Assembly (NCBI GenBank): GCA_004010535.1
Contig: RQYE01000004.1
Coordinates: forward strand, 124,001-188,000
DNA length: 64,000 nucleotides
Source of the DNA: Coriobacteriales bacterium OH1046
GTDB taxonomy: Bacteria; Actinomycetota; Coriobacteriia; Coriobacteriales; Atopobiaceae
Direction of reading: 5' to 3'
Part shown: positions 56,800 through 64,000 of the stretch, piece after piece
Layout of the letters: every line of letters starts with the position of its first letter
How positions within the stretch are numbered: position 1 is the first letter of the stretch
The notes under the pieces: model-generated
The model's input: only the letters and a program-made list of their open reading frames with translations
Databases searched by the model: none
Told to the model about the DNA's origin: nothing
Position numbers and translations under genes: made by a program

Positions 56800-59559
56800 T
56801 CATTCGTCAATGAGATCCGGACCTTCCATACCCAAGAAGTCAGCTGCCACCTTGGGGGTCTGGTCGCCGAACATGAAATCGTACACATAGGCAATCTCGC
56901 TCACGGGGATATCGACGCGGTAACGCTGCGCAAGATCGTGGAAGCTCTCTCGAAACCACAGCACATAATCCGCGTGCTCCTCGGCGAAGCTATCGCCATG
57001 CGGATGGGTCTCGATGAAGTTTTTCGTGACGAGCCGTTCGATGAGACCGCAGAGATGCACGTAGATGCCTATCACCTTGCGCTGCTCGATCCGTTTTCCG
57101 AGAAGATCCTGCAAGTGGGAGAGCGCTTTCTCGGCTTCCGAGAAGAGACGCTCGGTGTCGAGGATGGTGATGGACTCGGTAACGCTTCTAAGCGTGACAT
57201 TCTTCAGAAGGTCGGTGTGGAACTGGGCGATACCCGAAGGCCCGAGCGTATGCGCAAGCACGCGATCAAGCGCCTCCGATGAGCCGTTCATGAGGATATC
57301 CTCGAGTCCGATGAAGGGGACGCACGAAACACCCGGATCCATGGTCCCCATGATGGCCCGCACACGATAGCTGCCGAAGATCGGAGCCCCATCTCCTTTA
57401 TGGACGAGATCGGGGAAATCGGTCGTGACGAGTCGGATATCCGCCGTATCGGGAAGGCTCGAAGCCACAAGTTGACGGATACGGTCAGCTGCATCCGAAC
57501 CGTTCTCCGAGCAGAAGGCGATGACATCTCGACCACGCGCACCTCGGATAACGCGGTACGAGGGGGCGAGCAGCTTTGCACTGCGGTTAAGAGTCTCTTC
57601 GAGATCATCGTTGGAGATGAGAGCGGAGCCGATCTCGATAGCAAGGCCCGTCGACACGTTGTTCACCACGTAGAGGTCTCCGTTGGAGATCCCATGGATG
57701 GCCTTATCCACCTCGGCAAGCGAGCCCATATCTACGAGCACCGTCACCGTCGAGGCATGCGCGAACCGCTCGAGCAGGCGTGAAAGCTGTCCCGCAACAT
57801 CGGAAAACTGCTGGTCGTACGCCATGTCTATGGCCTCGAACACCCTACGATGCAGGATGCGGTTAGCCGCATCAGCAATACTGGTGGCCGTGGAATACCC
57901 ATGGGCGAGGATGATGCCCACGCGCTCCCTTCCGACGCTCGTCGCATCTGCGGTATCCTTCACATCGATGAAGAGCAGCGTTTGCGAGAGGGCATCGAGC
58001 GTGACCCCGAGAGCGTTCGAAACCTCGGAGGTGAGCTGGTCGACGATGACCGTCACCGTGTGAGAATGGCGCATGAGCGCAAGGAGCATCTCTTTTATCT
58101 CGCGCACGTTCTCGGATCTCCAACGCGATATGCCGGCATCGCTCCACAGCTGGGTGCAGATCGACTGGGCCAGAGCGTGGCAGCTTTTGCGCGAGAACTC
58201 GACACCGTAGAAAGTGCTCGTCTCTTCGAAGATCGGTGCCAGCACCTGCTCGAATGCAGCAAGGCGGGGATTGATGGCGCGGCTCTCGAAATTCAGATAA
58301 TCCTGATATTCGCGAATAGAGGCGGATGCGGAGGAGAAGAACTCGTCGAAGCTCGCACGGCCTTCATTGTATGAGCGGAACGCATCGAGAACTGCCTGGA
58401 AATGACGGCCGGCACGAGATGTGGAGTTGGAAGAGATGCGTTTATCGCCACTCACCAGCTTGTCGTCATCTTCCTCCACGGCACTCGAGCCGAGCACTGC
58501 GGCCGGCAGGTTATATGAGCGGATAACGAGCTGTTCTTCCTGCCGGTTGAGATAGGCTCCAGCGCAGCAATTGGTAACGCAGGCGCGCAGTCCCTCTACG
58601 TTATCCTCGAAATTGGCTTCCACGAGCGTGCGCAACGCTCCGCGGCTGATGGCCACATCCGCCGCAACCCGCCGCCCCTCCAGACGCAGGAAATGCATCA
58701 CAAGATCGGTGCGCTCCTCCACGGTACGGTTCCGAAGGGCGGGTACTGCAGCGACGATCGGCACGCGGTGTATGATCTGGCGTGTCACTGGATCATCTAA
58801 GGGCAGCGATGTGGCAAGTACGATACGCGTAGAAGCAATATCCTGCATACCCGGGAGCTTATCGTCCGCCAAAGCTCCGCAAAGGCCCTCGAGCACCCGA
58901 TCCCGCGAAGAGCAGGAAAGCTGATCGAACTTCGCCAGATAGACAATGCCGCCGGCAACCTCGTTGATAAGATGCCCCGCAAGGCTCTTGACGTCTAGAA
59001 CATCGTGCCGGAAGCGTGCGTCATCATCACCATACCGCGAGCAGTCCACCGCCACATAGCGGGACTTGGCAGGGAGCGCACCGATGCCGACCCCATACTC
59101 GAACATGGTACGCGAGAGCATGCCCTTGCCAGTTCCCGGTTCACCGATAAGAAGCACCGGGAGGCCATGGGGCGGATAGCATAGCGCGCTCTTAAGCTGT
59201 TCGATACAGGTTGAAAGCGATAGATCGCACCCGATGATCCCATCGAAGTCTTTGCGGCGAACAATCCCCACCGACAGCATGAGCTCATCGATCGACGCAT
59301 ACTCTTTCCGGTCGAGCACGACCTGAAGATGACGCTCCACGCCACGTTTATGCATGAAGAGCACAGGACGGGAATTGATCTTGATGCCGGTACCTTCACG
59401 TACGATATCGTTGAGATACTGGCTCGCGAGATTTCGCGATATGCTGACTTCGGATGCGATGTCCGCCGTCGTGAATGGAGCGAGATTGGAGAAATCGAGC
59501 CTGCGTGTGATGAAATCGAGATGCCTCAACAGCTCCTGCTTGGTATCGCTAGCAGCCAT
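56800..59559 (-). CDS. LevR-like PTS regulator with degenerate AAA+ domain
   Basis: A 919-residue regulator from ATG 59559 (GGGAGGTGCG upstream). Domain order: N-terminal winged helix (about 10-60), AAA+ domain (about 100-330) with Walker A GEPGTGKG at 139-146, PRD1 (about 430-530), EIIA-Man-like domain (AHGYSTATSIAD near 575), PRD2 (C-terminal, VHLCGLIERL). In classical LevR the AAA+ part works with sigma-54. Here the Walker B segment reads GGIVYLAKFDQL where GGxLFLDEIxxL is expected, and no GAFTGA loop is visible before it. The ATPase and the sigma-54 contact are therefore probably lost. It heads the PTS operon on the same strand. Confidence 0.85.
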   Translation of the reverse strand: MAASDTKQELLRHLDFITRRLDFSNLAPFTTADIASEVSISRNLASQYLNDIVREGTGIKINSRPVLFMHKRGVERHLQVVLDRKEYASIDELMLSVGIVRRKDFDGIIGCDLSLSTCIEQLKSALCYPPHGLPVLLIGEPGTGKGMLSRTMFEYGVGIGALPAKSRYVAVDCSRYGDDDARFRHDVLDVKSLAGHLINEVAGGIVYLAKFDQLSCSSRDRVLEGLCGALADDKLPGMQDIASTRIVLATSLPLDDPVTRQIIHRVPIVAAVPALRNRTVEERTDLVMHFLRLEGRRVAADVAISRGALRTLVEANFEDNVEGLRACVTNCCAGAYLNRQEEQLVIRSYNLPAAVLGSSAVEEDDDKLVSGDKRISSNSTSRAGRHFQAVLDAFRSYNEGRASFDEFFSSASASIREYQDYLNFESRAINPRLAAFEQVLAPIFEETSTFYGVEFSRKSCHALAQSICTQLWSDAGISRWRSENVREIKEMLLALMRHSHTVTVIVDQLTSEVSNALGVTLDALSQTLLFIDVKDTADATSVGRERVGIILAHGYSTATSIADAANRILHRRVFEAIDMAYDQQFSDVAGQLSRLLERFAHASTVTVLVDMGSLAEVDKAIHGISNGDLYVVNNVSTGLAIEIGSALISNDDLEETLNRSAKLLAPSYRVIRGARGRDVIAFCSENGSDAADRIRQLVASSLPDTADIRLVTTDFPDLVHKGDGAPIFGSYRVRAIMGTMDPGVSCVPFIGLEDILMNGSSEALDRVLAHTLGPSGIAQFHTDLLKNVTLRSVTESITILDTERLFSEAEKALSHLQDLLGKRIEQRKVIGIYVHLCGLIERLVTKNFIETHPHGDSFAEEHADYVLWFRESFHDLAQRYRVDIPVSEIAYVYDFMFGDQTPKVAADFLGMEGPDLIDE

Positions 59560-59638
59560 GCACGCACCTCCCCTCCCACTGGGAACCACCATAGGCGTCG
59601 TACTCAGCTTTTCGAGCGCGAGATAGAAGATTCGCCAT
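59549..59638 (-). CDS. Possible upstream reading frame before the LevR-like gene (29 aa)
   Basis: A 29-codon frame starting after GTCGAAAGGAACGCCC and stopping 11 bp inside the regulator gene. It reads MANLLSRARKAEYDAYGG and ends CVHGC. Its ribosome site is as good as that of the regulator, so it may set translation of the regulator by coupling. No homologue is recognised. It could also be chance. Upstream of it GTGTCGAAA occurs twice (near 59696 and 59711), a possible operator. Confidence 0.35.
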   Translation of the reverse strand: MANLLSRARKAEYDAYGGSQWEGRCVHGC

Positions 59639-60048
59639 TGGGCGTTCCTTTCGACAAAGAATCGTATGGAAACGTCTAGAAAATATGGATGTTTCGACAC
59701 TATTTTTCGACACTAGCCTAGCCCATGGTGCCCGCAGGAACATCGCCGAAATACCGTGTGCTGCGAACAGAGAAGGGTCGCTGCTTCGCCCTGCCACGAT
59801 TGAGCTGCAGATTAAGAGCGGACTGTAGGTCGCCTGCGCAGGTTTGCGCGGCTTCGTCCATGCGCGTCACACGCCCCCCAAACGGCCGCGCCGTTCATGG
59901 CTTTTCCGACCAGAAACGCGGATCCTCCGAGCAAGCCTCGGACCACCCCGACCGCACATGGACCCATCCCCGAGATACGGGAGGCACAGTCTCCCCCGGC
60001 TCTCCGGTCTTCTTCTTATCCATCCCATATCCTCGATACCAAAGTCCT
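59639..60048. other. Intergenic region between the LevR-like and DUF4143 genes
   Basis: A 410-bp gap. Its right half holds a decayed copy of the start of a DUF4143 ATPase gene (next entry). Its left part holds the promoter side of the LevR-like gene with two GTGTCGAAA repeats. No intact gene is seen. Confidence 0.5.
59836..60012 (-). pseudogene. Decayed N-terminal copy of a DUF4143 ATPase
   Basis: Read on the minus strand it gives ETVPPVSRGWVHVRSGW, then CSEDPRFWSEKP, a stop, and TARPFGGRVTRMDEAAQT. This follows the start of the intact neighbour at 60049-61332 (ETYIPRIVDVHVQALL, CGPRWSGKSWTALSFGE, SVTRVDEAEQ) residue by residue, with the Walker A lost and a stop in frame. It is a duplicated and decayed 5' end placed just after the intact gene. 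Confidence 0.65.
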
Positions 60049-61332
60049 CTACGCTCCCAAGGTGTCGATCGGAATGACGTACACTCCATCCGAGCTACGT
60101 CTACGCGCCATCGTTCCCTTCCCCAACAGCACGGCCATGAAACTGGGCTCGGGATTACGAGCCTCAGGGTTCGCAGCCACCTTCGCAGCAAGCCTCGTGA
60201 GGCTCGTAGCCGCGTCCTCGACCTTGGATTCCCCTGTTTTGATCTCGATGGCGGCCCATCGACCATCGGCCAGTTCGATAACGGCATCAACCTCGAGACC
60301 GTCGGCATCAGCATAATATCGTAAGGACTCTCCATACGATTCAGGCATAGCGGAACTATAAACGAGCAGATCATGGATACAGAGCGACTCAACCAACAGG
60401 CCGAGAAGCTGCCCGTCTTCGAGCAGGCGCGAGGAATCGACACCCAGCAGGCTGGCCGCGATGGACGTATCGCAGAAATAGCGCTTCGGCTTCATACGGA
60501 GCCTCGACCTCGACCTGATCGGGGCATCCCAACCCGGAAGTTCCTCGATGAGGTAGTTGCGCCTAAATTCGTCGAGATACGAGGATATGGTGGCCTCTAC
60601 CGGGGCAACGCCGTCAAAGGCGGCATCGTTTCTAATGGTACCCAGTGTCGCACTCGTCGCCACATTGCGCGCGAGGGACGCGGCGATGCGGCGGGATACT
60701 ATGGGGCTCTTTCCCGCACGAGGCATACTCACATTAAAAAGCGCGTCGAGATACCCTGCCACAACGGTGCTTGGGCTCGTCAGCCCACTCGCCTGCAGAG
60801 CCGGCCATCCCCCGCGGCACATGATGTCGGCCAAGTCGGCAAGGCCGATACGGGACTGCGCCGGCTCGAAACGTCCTTCGAAGAGACCCGAGAGGGACAC
60901 CGCTCCCGTGGAGTCGCCCGTTTCTGCAAGGCTCATGGTATGCATGCGCAGCCGCGCAATGCGCCCCGCCCCGCTATGCCGCTTCTCGCTCTCGGGAGGA
61001 GTGGAGGAGCCTGTTAGGATGAACTGTCCGGGCCTATTCGCGCTGTCGTCGATCCTATGGCGCACAATGTTCCATATGGCAGGCACGCCCTGCCACCCGT
61101 CGATGACGTGGGGGGCATCGCCGATAAGAGCGAGCTGCGGATCGTCCGCATAGATTTGCTCGGCTTCATCCACGCGCGTCACACTCTCCCCAAACGACAG
61201 TGCTGTCCAGGACTTCCCCGACCAACGGGGACCGCAGAGCTCTATACCACCGAAGGTATTCAGGAGGGCCTGCACGTGAACGTCGACGATACGGGGGATA
61301 TACGTTTCCTGCTTGAGCCTCGAATACTGCAT
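60049..61332 (-). CDS. ATP-binding protein, AAA_14 / DUF4143 family
   Basis: A 427-residue protein with RBS AAGGAGG. Walker A is GPRWSGKSWTAL near residues 34-45, followed by SVTRVDEAEQ. FILTGSSTPPESEK is near 103, and the C-terminal DUF4143 part has GLEVDAVIEL near 354 and AIEIKTGESKVED near 372, the nuclease-fold acids. It belongs to the subgroup with DDPQLALIGDAPHVIDGWQ. It stands alone. Decayed relatives lie on both sides, which suggests repeated duplication at this site. Confidence 0.87.
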   Translation of the reverse strand: MQYSRLKQETYIPRIVDVHVQALLNTFGGIELCGPRWSGKSWTALSFGESVTRVDEAEQIYADDPQLALIGDAPHVIDGWQGVPAIWNIVRHRIDDSANRPGQFILTGSSTPPESEKRHSGAGRIARLRMHTMSLAETGDSTGAVSLSGLFEGRFEPAQSRIGLADLADIMCRGGWPALQASGLTSPSTVVAGYLDALFNVSMPRAGKSPIVSRRIAASLARNVATSATLGTIRNDAAFDGVAPVEATISSYLDEFRRNYLIEELPGWDAPIRSRSRLRMKPKRYFCDTSIAASLLGVDSSRLLEDGQLLGLLVESLCIHDLLVYSSAMPESYGESLRYYADADGLEVDAVIELADGRWAAIEIKTGESKVEDAATSLTRLAAKVAANPEARNPEPSFMAVLLGKGTMARRRSSDGVYVIPIDTLGA

Positions 61333-61795
61333 CGGACCTCCTTGGGAGAACAGCTTTCCATACCTGATGGCAGCATGGTCAAAATCCCCATTGATGCTTT
61401 TCGAGGAATTCTATTTATTATTTTCGAGTAATTGCAGCCGTGTTTTTCAAGTCATCTCGTTTCTGCTTTTCGAGGCCGAGCGTCAGCGATGCAGATTATC
61501 GACGGCTGTACAAGAACAGCGGAGATCTTACATCCCGCCCATACGATTTCCTCCTTTGGGATATACGCGCCAGATGACAGGCGCATGCGGTGCCGCACCC
61601 GCCCCGGTACGGCACTGCACGGATGATAGCGCGGCCTGTACCAGAAGCGGAGATCCTCCGCACACAGAGCAGTCCGGACACAGCAGGCGCAGAAGAGCGC
61701 GGATCATCCGGACGAACCCCAGGCCCTTCCTACACATAGATCCATCCCCGAGACACGGGGGACGCGGTCGCCTCTTCCGACTCGCCGGTCTTCTC
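61333..61795. other. Intergenic region with direct repeats and a decayed DUF4143 5' end
   Basis: TGCTTTTCGAGG occurs twice exactly (61395-61406 and 61464-61475), with a weaker match between, upstream of the DUF4143 gene. From about 61620 to 61790 the minus strand gives broken matches to the DUF4143 N-terminus (PRVSGMDLCV; LCAEDLRFWYRPR), similar to the remnant at 59836-60012. No intact gene is present. Confidence 0.5.
61395..61475. repeat. 12-bp direct repeats upstream of the DUF4143 gene
   Basis: Two exact copies of TGCTTTTCGAGG with 57 bp between them and a related ATTTTCGAGTA in the middle (near 61420). They are 60-140 bp upstream of the DUF4143 start, in its promoter region, and may bind a regulator. 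Confidence 0.5.
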
Positions 61796-62749
61796 CTACA
61801 GGAGTGTAGGCTGGCCTTGGCGAGCGGCGCATTCCCTGGTGAGGAAGGTCTTCTGCGAACCCTGCACCACCCGATCGTCCGCGCGCAGATGCCCGAGGAG
61901 CAGCGGGGAGTCCGGATCGTGCGCCGTGCGGTAGTTCTCGAGCGCTTCCTCGGGGCTCTTGTTGGCGTAGCAGTACCGGCAACCGCATACGCAGCTGTCG
62001 TAGGCACCGATATCGCGGCTTTCGATGCAGTGGCAGCCGTGGCGCGTGCCCCTGTGCTTGAGCTTGCGGAACTCGAGGCCGTTGGCTTCGCCCAGCATCC
62101 CGAGCGTCATACAACCGGAGGGGTGGATCCCGTAACGCGACCAATCGCCATTCGTCCCGCAGGTCTGGATCCGGATACCATGCCCATTTGCGATGCGGCC
62201 CAGCCCCTCGGCCAGCCGATCCATATCCTTCTCGGTCAGGGGAATGAGTTCGGGCATGTTGAACTCGAGCTTCCGGTACATCTCGACGAACGAGAAGATG
62301 CAGCGGTCCACATGACCCGCGAGACGTCCGCAGAGATGCGCGAAGGTCTCGAGATGCCGCTCGACGGTATAGTCGCGCGTCAGCAGCACCGGGTCGTAAC
62401 GCCAGCAGATGCGGCGGGCACCGACGATCTCCTCGAGCTCGTAGAGCGTATCGACCGAGGCGTCTATGCCGGGCACGCGGGGCTCGATATCGCGCCCGTA
62501 TGCGGTGATGGTGTACTGGAAATGCGTGTTGAAGCGGTCCGTGATCTCGTGCAGGTGCGGCAGTATGGGGCGGTAGTCCTTGGAGCAGAACTCGACCACA
62601 TCGACAGCCTCGGGCGTGAGCTCGTAGCGCGTCACGCTGCCCGGGAAGAGCGGATTGCGTGCGAGCACATAGCCCTCCTCGAAGCGTTTGAGCAGCCAGG
62701 GGGTATACCACCGTACGGTATCGGTACGCGCGCCCGTGTTGATGATCAT
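61796..62749 (-). CDS. DUF1848-family protein with cysteine cluster
   Basis: A 317-residue protein from ATG 62749 (GGAGGACGAAC upstream). The C-terminal CVCGCRYCYANKSPEEA near residue 256 resembles an iron-sulphur cluster site of radical-SAM type. FQYTITAYGRDIEPRVPG near 76 and IIEFVE-like segments are typical of DUF1848. The family has no assigned reaction. Some members look like distant spore photoproduct lyase or radical SAM relatives. The C-terminus borders a decayed DUF4143 fragment but looks complete. Confidence 0.8.
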   Translation of the reverse strand: MIINTGARTDTVRWYTPWLLKRFEEGYVLARNPLFPGSVTRYELTPEAVDVVEFCSKDYRPILPHLHEITDRFNTHFQYTITAYGRDIEPRVPGIDASVDTLYELEEIVGARRICWRYDPVLLTRDYTVERHLETFAHLCGRLAGHVDRCIFSFVEMYRKLEFNMPELIPLTEKDMDRLAEGLGRIANGHGIRIQTCGTNGDWSRYGIHPSGCMTLGMLGEANGLEFRKLKHRGTRHGCHCIESRDIGAYDSCVCGCRYCYANKSPEEALENYRTAHDPDSPLLLGHLRADDRVVQGSQKTFLTRECAARQGQPTLL

Positions 62750-62901
62750 GTTCGTCCTCCAAGGGTCGGCACATCTCCTTGCAGTGTACCACAATATACG
62801 TACATACGTTCTATACCAGTTGGAGATCCCCTTGGGACGAGCGGTGGAAAGCCTGCTATCCTTAAAGCGGATACGTCCCCTGCCCATCGAGAGGAACCAT
62901 C

Positions 62902-63309
62902 ATGCGTGTTGCGGCAACCTACGAGAACGGCGAGATCTTCCAGCACTTCGGGCGCACGCCTGCGTTCAAGGTATACGAGATCGAGAGCGGCTCCGTCGTG
63001 CGTTCCGGTATCCTCGACCCCGAGGGTGCCGGCCATGGCGCGCTCGTAGGCGTGCTCGTGGAGTCCGGTACCGATGCCCTCATCTGCGGAGGCATCGGAC
63101 CGGGTGCGGCGAATTCCCTCGCCCAGGCAGGCATCGTGCTCTATGCGGGGATCTCCGGCAGCGCCGATGCAGCCGCCGAGGCGCTTGCTGCAGGAACGCT
63201 CGAGCAGAATACGGATGCCAATTGCGACCATCACGACCATGACCACGAGCACGGGCACGGCGAGGGCTGCGGTCACCACGGCACAGGCGAGCACCACTGC
63301 TGCCACTAA
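62902..63309 (+). CDS. NifX/NifB-type cofactor-binding domain protein with His-rich tail
   Basis: A 135-residue protein. Residues 1-100 match the dinitrogenase iron-molybdenum cofactor family (MRVAATYENGEIFQHFGRTP, ICGGIGPGAANSLAQAGI). Members bind metal-sulphur clusters. The last 30 residues are a metal-binding tail with about fourteen His and four Cys (CDHHDHDHEHGHGEGCGHH and on to HHCCH). No nitrogenase genes are in the window. Such proteins are common in anaerobes and may carry or store metals. RBS is GAGAGGAA. Confidence 0.85.
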   Translation: MRVAATYENGEIFQHFGRTPAFKVYEIESGSVVRSGILDPEGAGHGALVGVLVESGTDALICGGIGPGAANSLAQAGIVLYAGISGSADAAAEALAAGTLEQNTDANCDHHDHDHEHGHGEGCGHHGTGEHHCCH

Positions 63310-63688
63310 ACGCGGCGTAATCGCTGCGTCGCTCCAATCCTGCAGGATTTCCGGTCCCCCAAGCTGATTTTCCCTTGCGACGCCGCCCGTCGATGTGTTG
63401 AATCGACCGCATCTACATGCTTGTCATGAGCAGATTGGACTTGTAGGAAGATTCTCTGGCAATAAGGCGCTGAGAGCTTTAAAAGCTCTTAAGAAAGCGC
63501 AGGTAGACGGAGTGGCTTCGTCTCATAGCAAAAAAAGATGGGGCCGAATCTTCCTACAACTCCAATCTGCTCATAGGTAAGAAGCTCTCGCCATGCTTTT
63601 TGCGCGGTATCTCGTAAAAGACAGGGGCTTTTCCGATGATCCGTCATGATATTCTCTGTGGTGTCGACAGCGATTCCGAGGAGAATCC
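63310..63688. other. Intergenic region with palindromic element copy 2
   Basis: A 380-bp spacer. It holds the second MITE-like palindrome (63426-63574) and the upstream region of the last Nudix gene. Nothing else can be supported. Confidence 0.5.
63426..63574. repeat. Palindromic MITE-like element, copy 2
   Basis: A 149-bp unit with 29-bp inverted arms that begin ATGAGCAGATTGGA and run on to TTGTAGGAAGATTC; one mismatch. The inner part contains GAGCTTTTAAAGCTC-like symmetry near 63473-63489. Arms are closely related to copy 1 at 31231-31368. No gene is inside. Confidence 0.75.
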
Positions 63689-64000
63689 GTGCCGCTCGCC
63701 GATGACATCCGCGCTTTCGCGCCTGCAAACGATCAGGAAGAAGCCGATCGCGCCCTCATGCTCGAGCGGCTTGCAACCGATCCGCAGGTCCTCGATCGTG
63801 TATCCCCCGCACACTTCACCGCCTCAGCATGGGCTGTCGATGCGGCAGGCGCACGGGCACTGCTCGTCTACCATAGGATCTACGACTCATGGAGTTGGGT
63901 GGGCGGACATGCCGATGGCGAGGAGGACCTTGCGGTCGTAGCCCGTCGCGAGCTCGAGGAGGAGACGGGCGTTTCGAACGCGCGGCTTGCCGACGTGGGC
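63689..64000 (+). CDS. Nudix hydrolase (3' end cut by window edge)
   Basis: An open frame from GTG 63689 (AGGAGAATCC upstream) to the window end, 104 codons. The Nudix box is WVGGHADGEEDLAVVARREL followed by EEETG, near residues 74-97, which binds the metal for hydrolysis of nucleoside diphosphate-X compounds. The N-terminal 45 residues are a helical extension. The rest lies outside the window. Confidence 0.85.
   Translation, partial: MPLADDIRAFAPANDQEEADRALMLERLATDPQVLDRVSPAHFTASAWAVDAAGARALLVYHRIYDSWSWVGGHADGEEDLAVVARRELEEETGVSNARLADVG

Overview
The window is high-GC bacterial chromosome with dense, short-spaced operons. Gene content is that of an anaerobic gut Actinobacterium: a glycobiome-rich PTS set, DUF4143 ATPases, TrpB2, DUF1848, and an F-type ATP synthase with a two-carboxylate c subunit. 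The style of the proteins suggests a Coriobacteriia member such as Collinsella. That assignment is from memory of the families and was not checked by a search.

Layout. 1-2.9 kb: end of a TetR regulator, a small winged-helix protein with a ferritin-like protein, and an orphan AbiEi-type antitoxin whose partner has been replaced by the tail of a DUF4143 ATPase. 2.9-8.1 kb: an AT-richer accessory island. It has decayed sequence and then a compact, apparently uncharacterised peptide (RiPP) locus: a strong promoter, two tandem cysteine-rich precursor peptides (CxCxCxC cores), a terminator, a radical SAM/SPASM maturase and a UvrA-like ABC ATPase. 8.4-11 kb: an IS21-type element (2136 bp, 4-bp target duplication TGCT) inserted in a Nudix gene. 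The gene can be rebuilt exactly by removing the element, and the transposase lacks two of its three catalytic acids. 11-14 kb: a DUF4143 ATPase, a Fic protein and an XRE regulator.

14-21 kb: nucleotide and tryptophan genes on a core backbone. A PyrR-type attenuator precedes carA, carB and guaA. Both CarA and GuaA lack their glutamine amidotransferase domains, which suggests ammonia-fed carbamoyl phosphate and GMP synthesis. TrpB2 has its own leader peptide and terminator. 21-28 kb: the complete atpIBEFHAGDC operon. 28-36 kb: ECF sigma/anti-sigma pair, iron alcohol dehydrogenase, HAD phosphatase, HelD-type helicase, adenosine deaminase, initiator tRNA-Met and another DUF4143 ATPase.

36-51 kb: a decayed zinc-ribbon gene, a CmpB-like membrane protein and a fructokinase. 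Next is a lactose/cellobiose-type PTS operon with GH1 phospho-glycosidase, ManA and ROK kinase under a divergent GntR regulator, then RpiB-like, GalM, membrane XRE, MFS and sugar acetyltransferase genes. 51-60 kb: a mannose-family PTS operon headed by a LevR-like regulator whose AAA+ domain looks catalytically degenerate, with HAD, Nif3-like and metallo-beta-lactamase-fold genes at its end. 60-64 kb: a fourth DUF4143 locus with decayed relatives on both sides, DUF1848, a NifX-like protein with a His-rich tail, and the start of a Nudix gene. Two long palindromic elements of one type (31.2 and 63.4 kb) look like a dispersed MITE-like repeat family.
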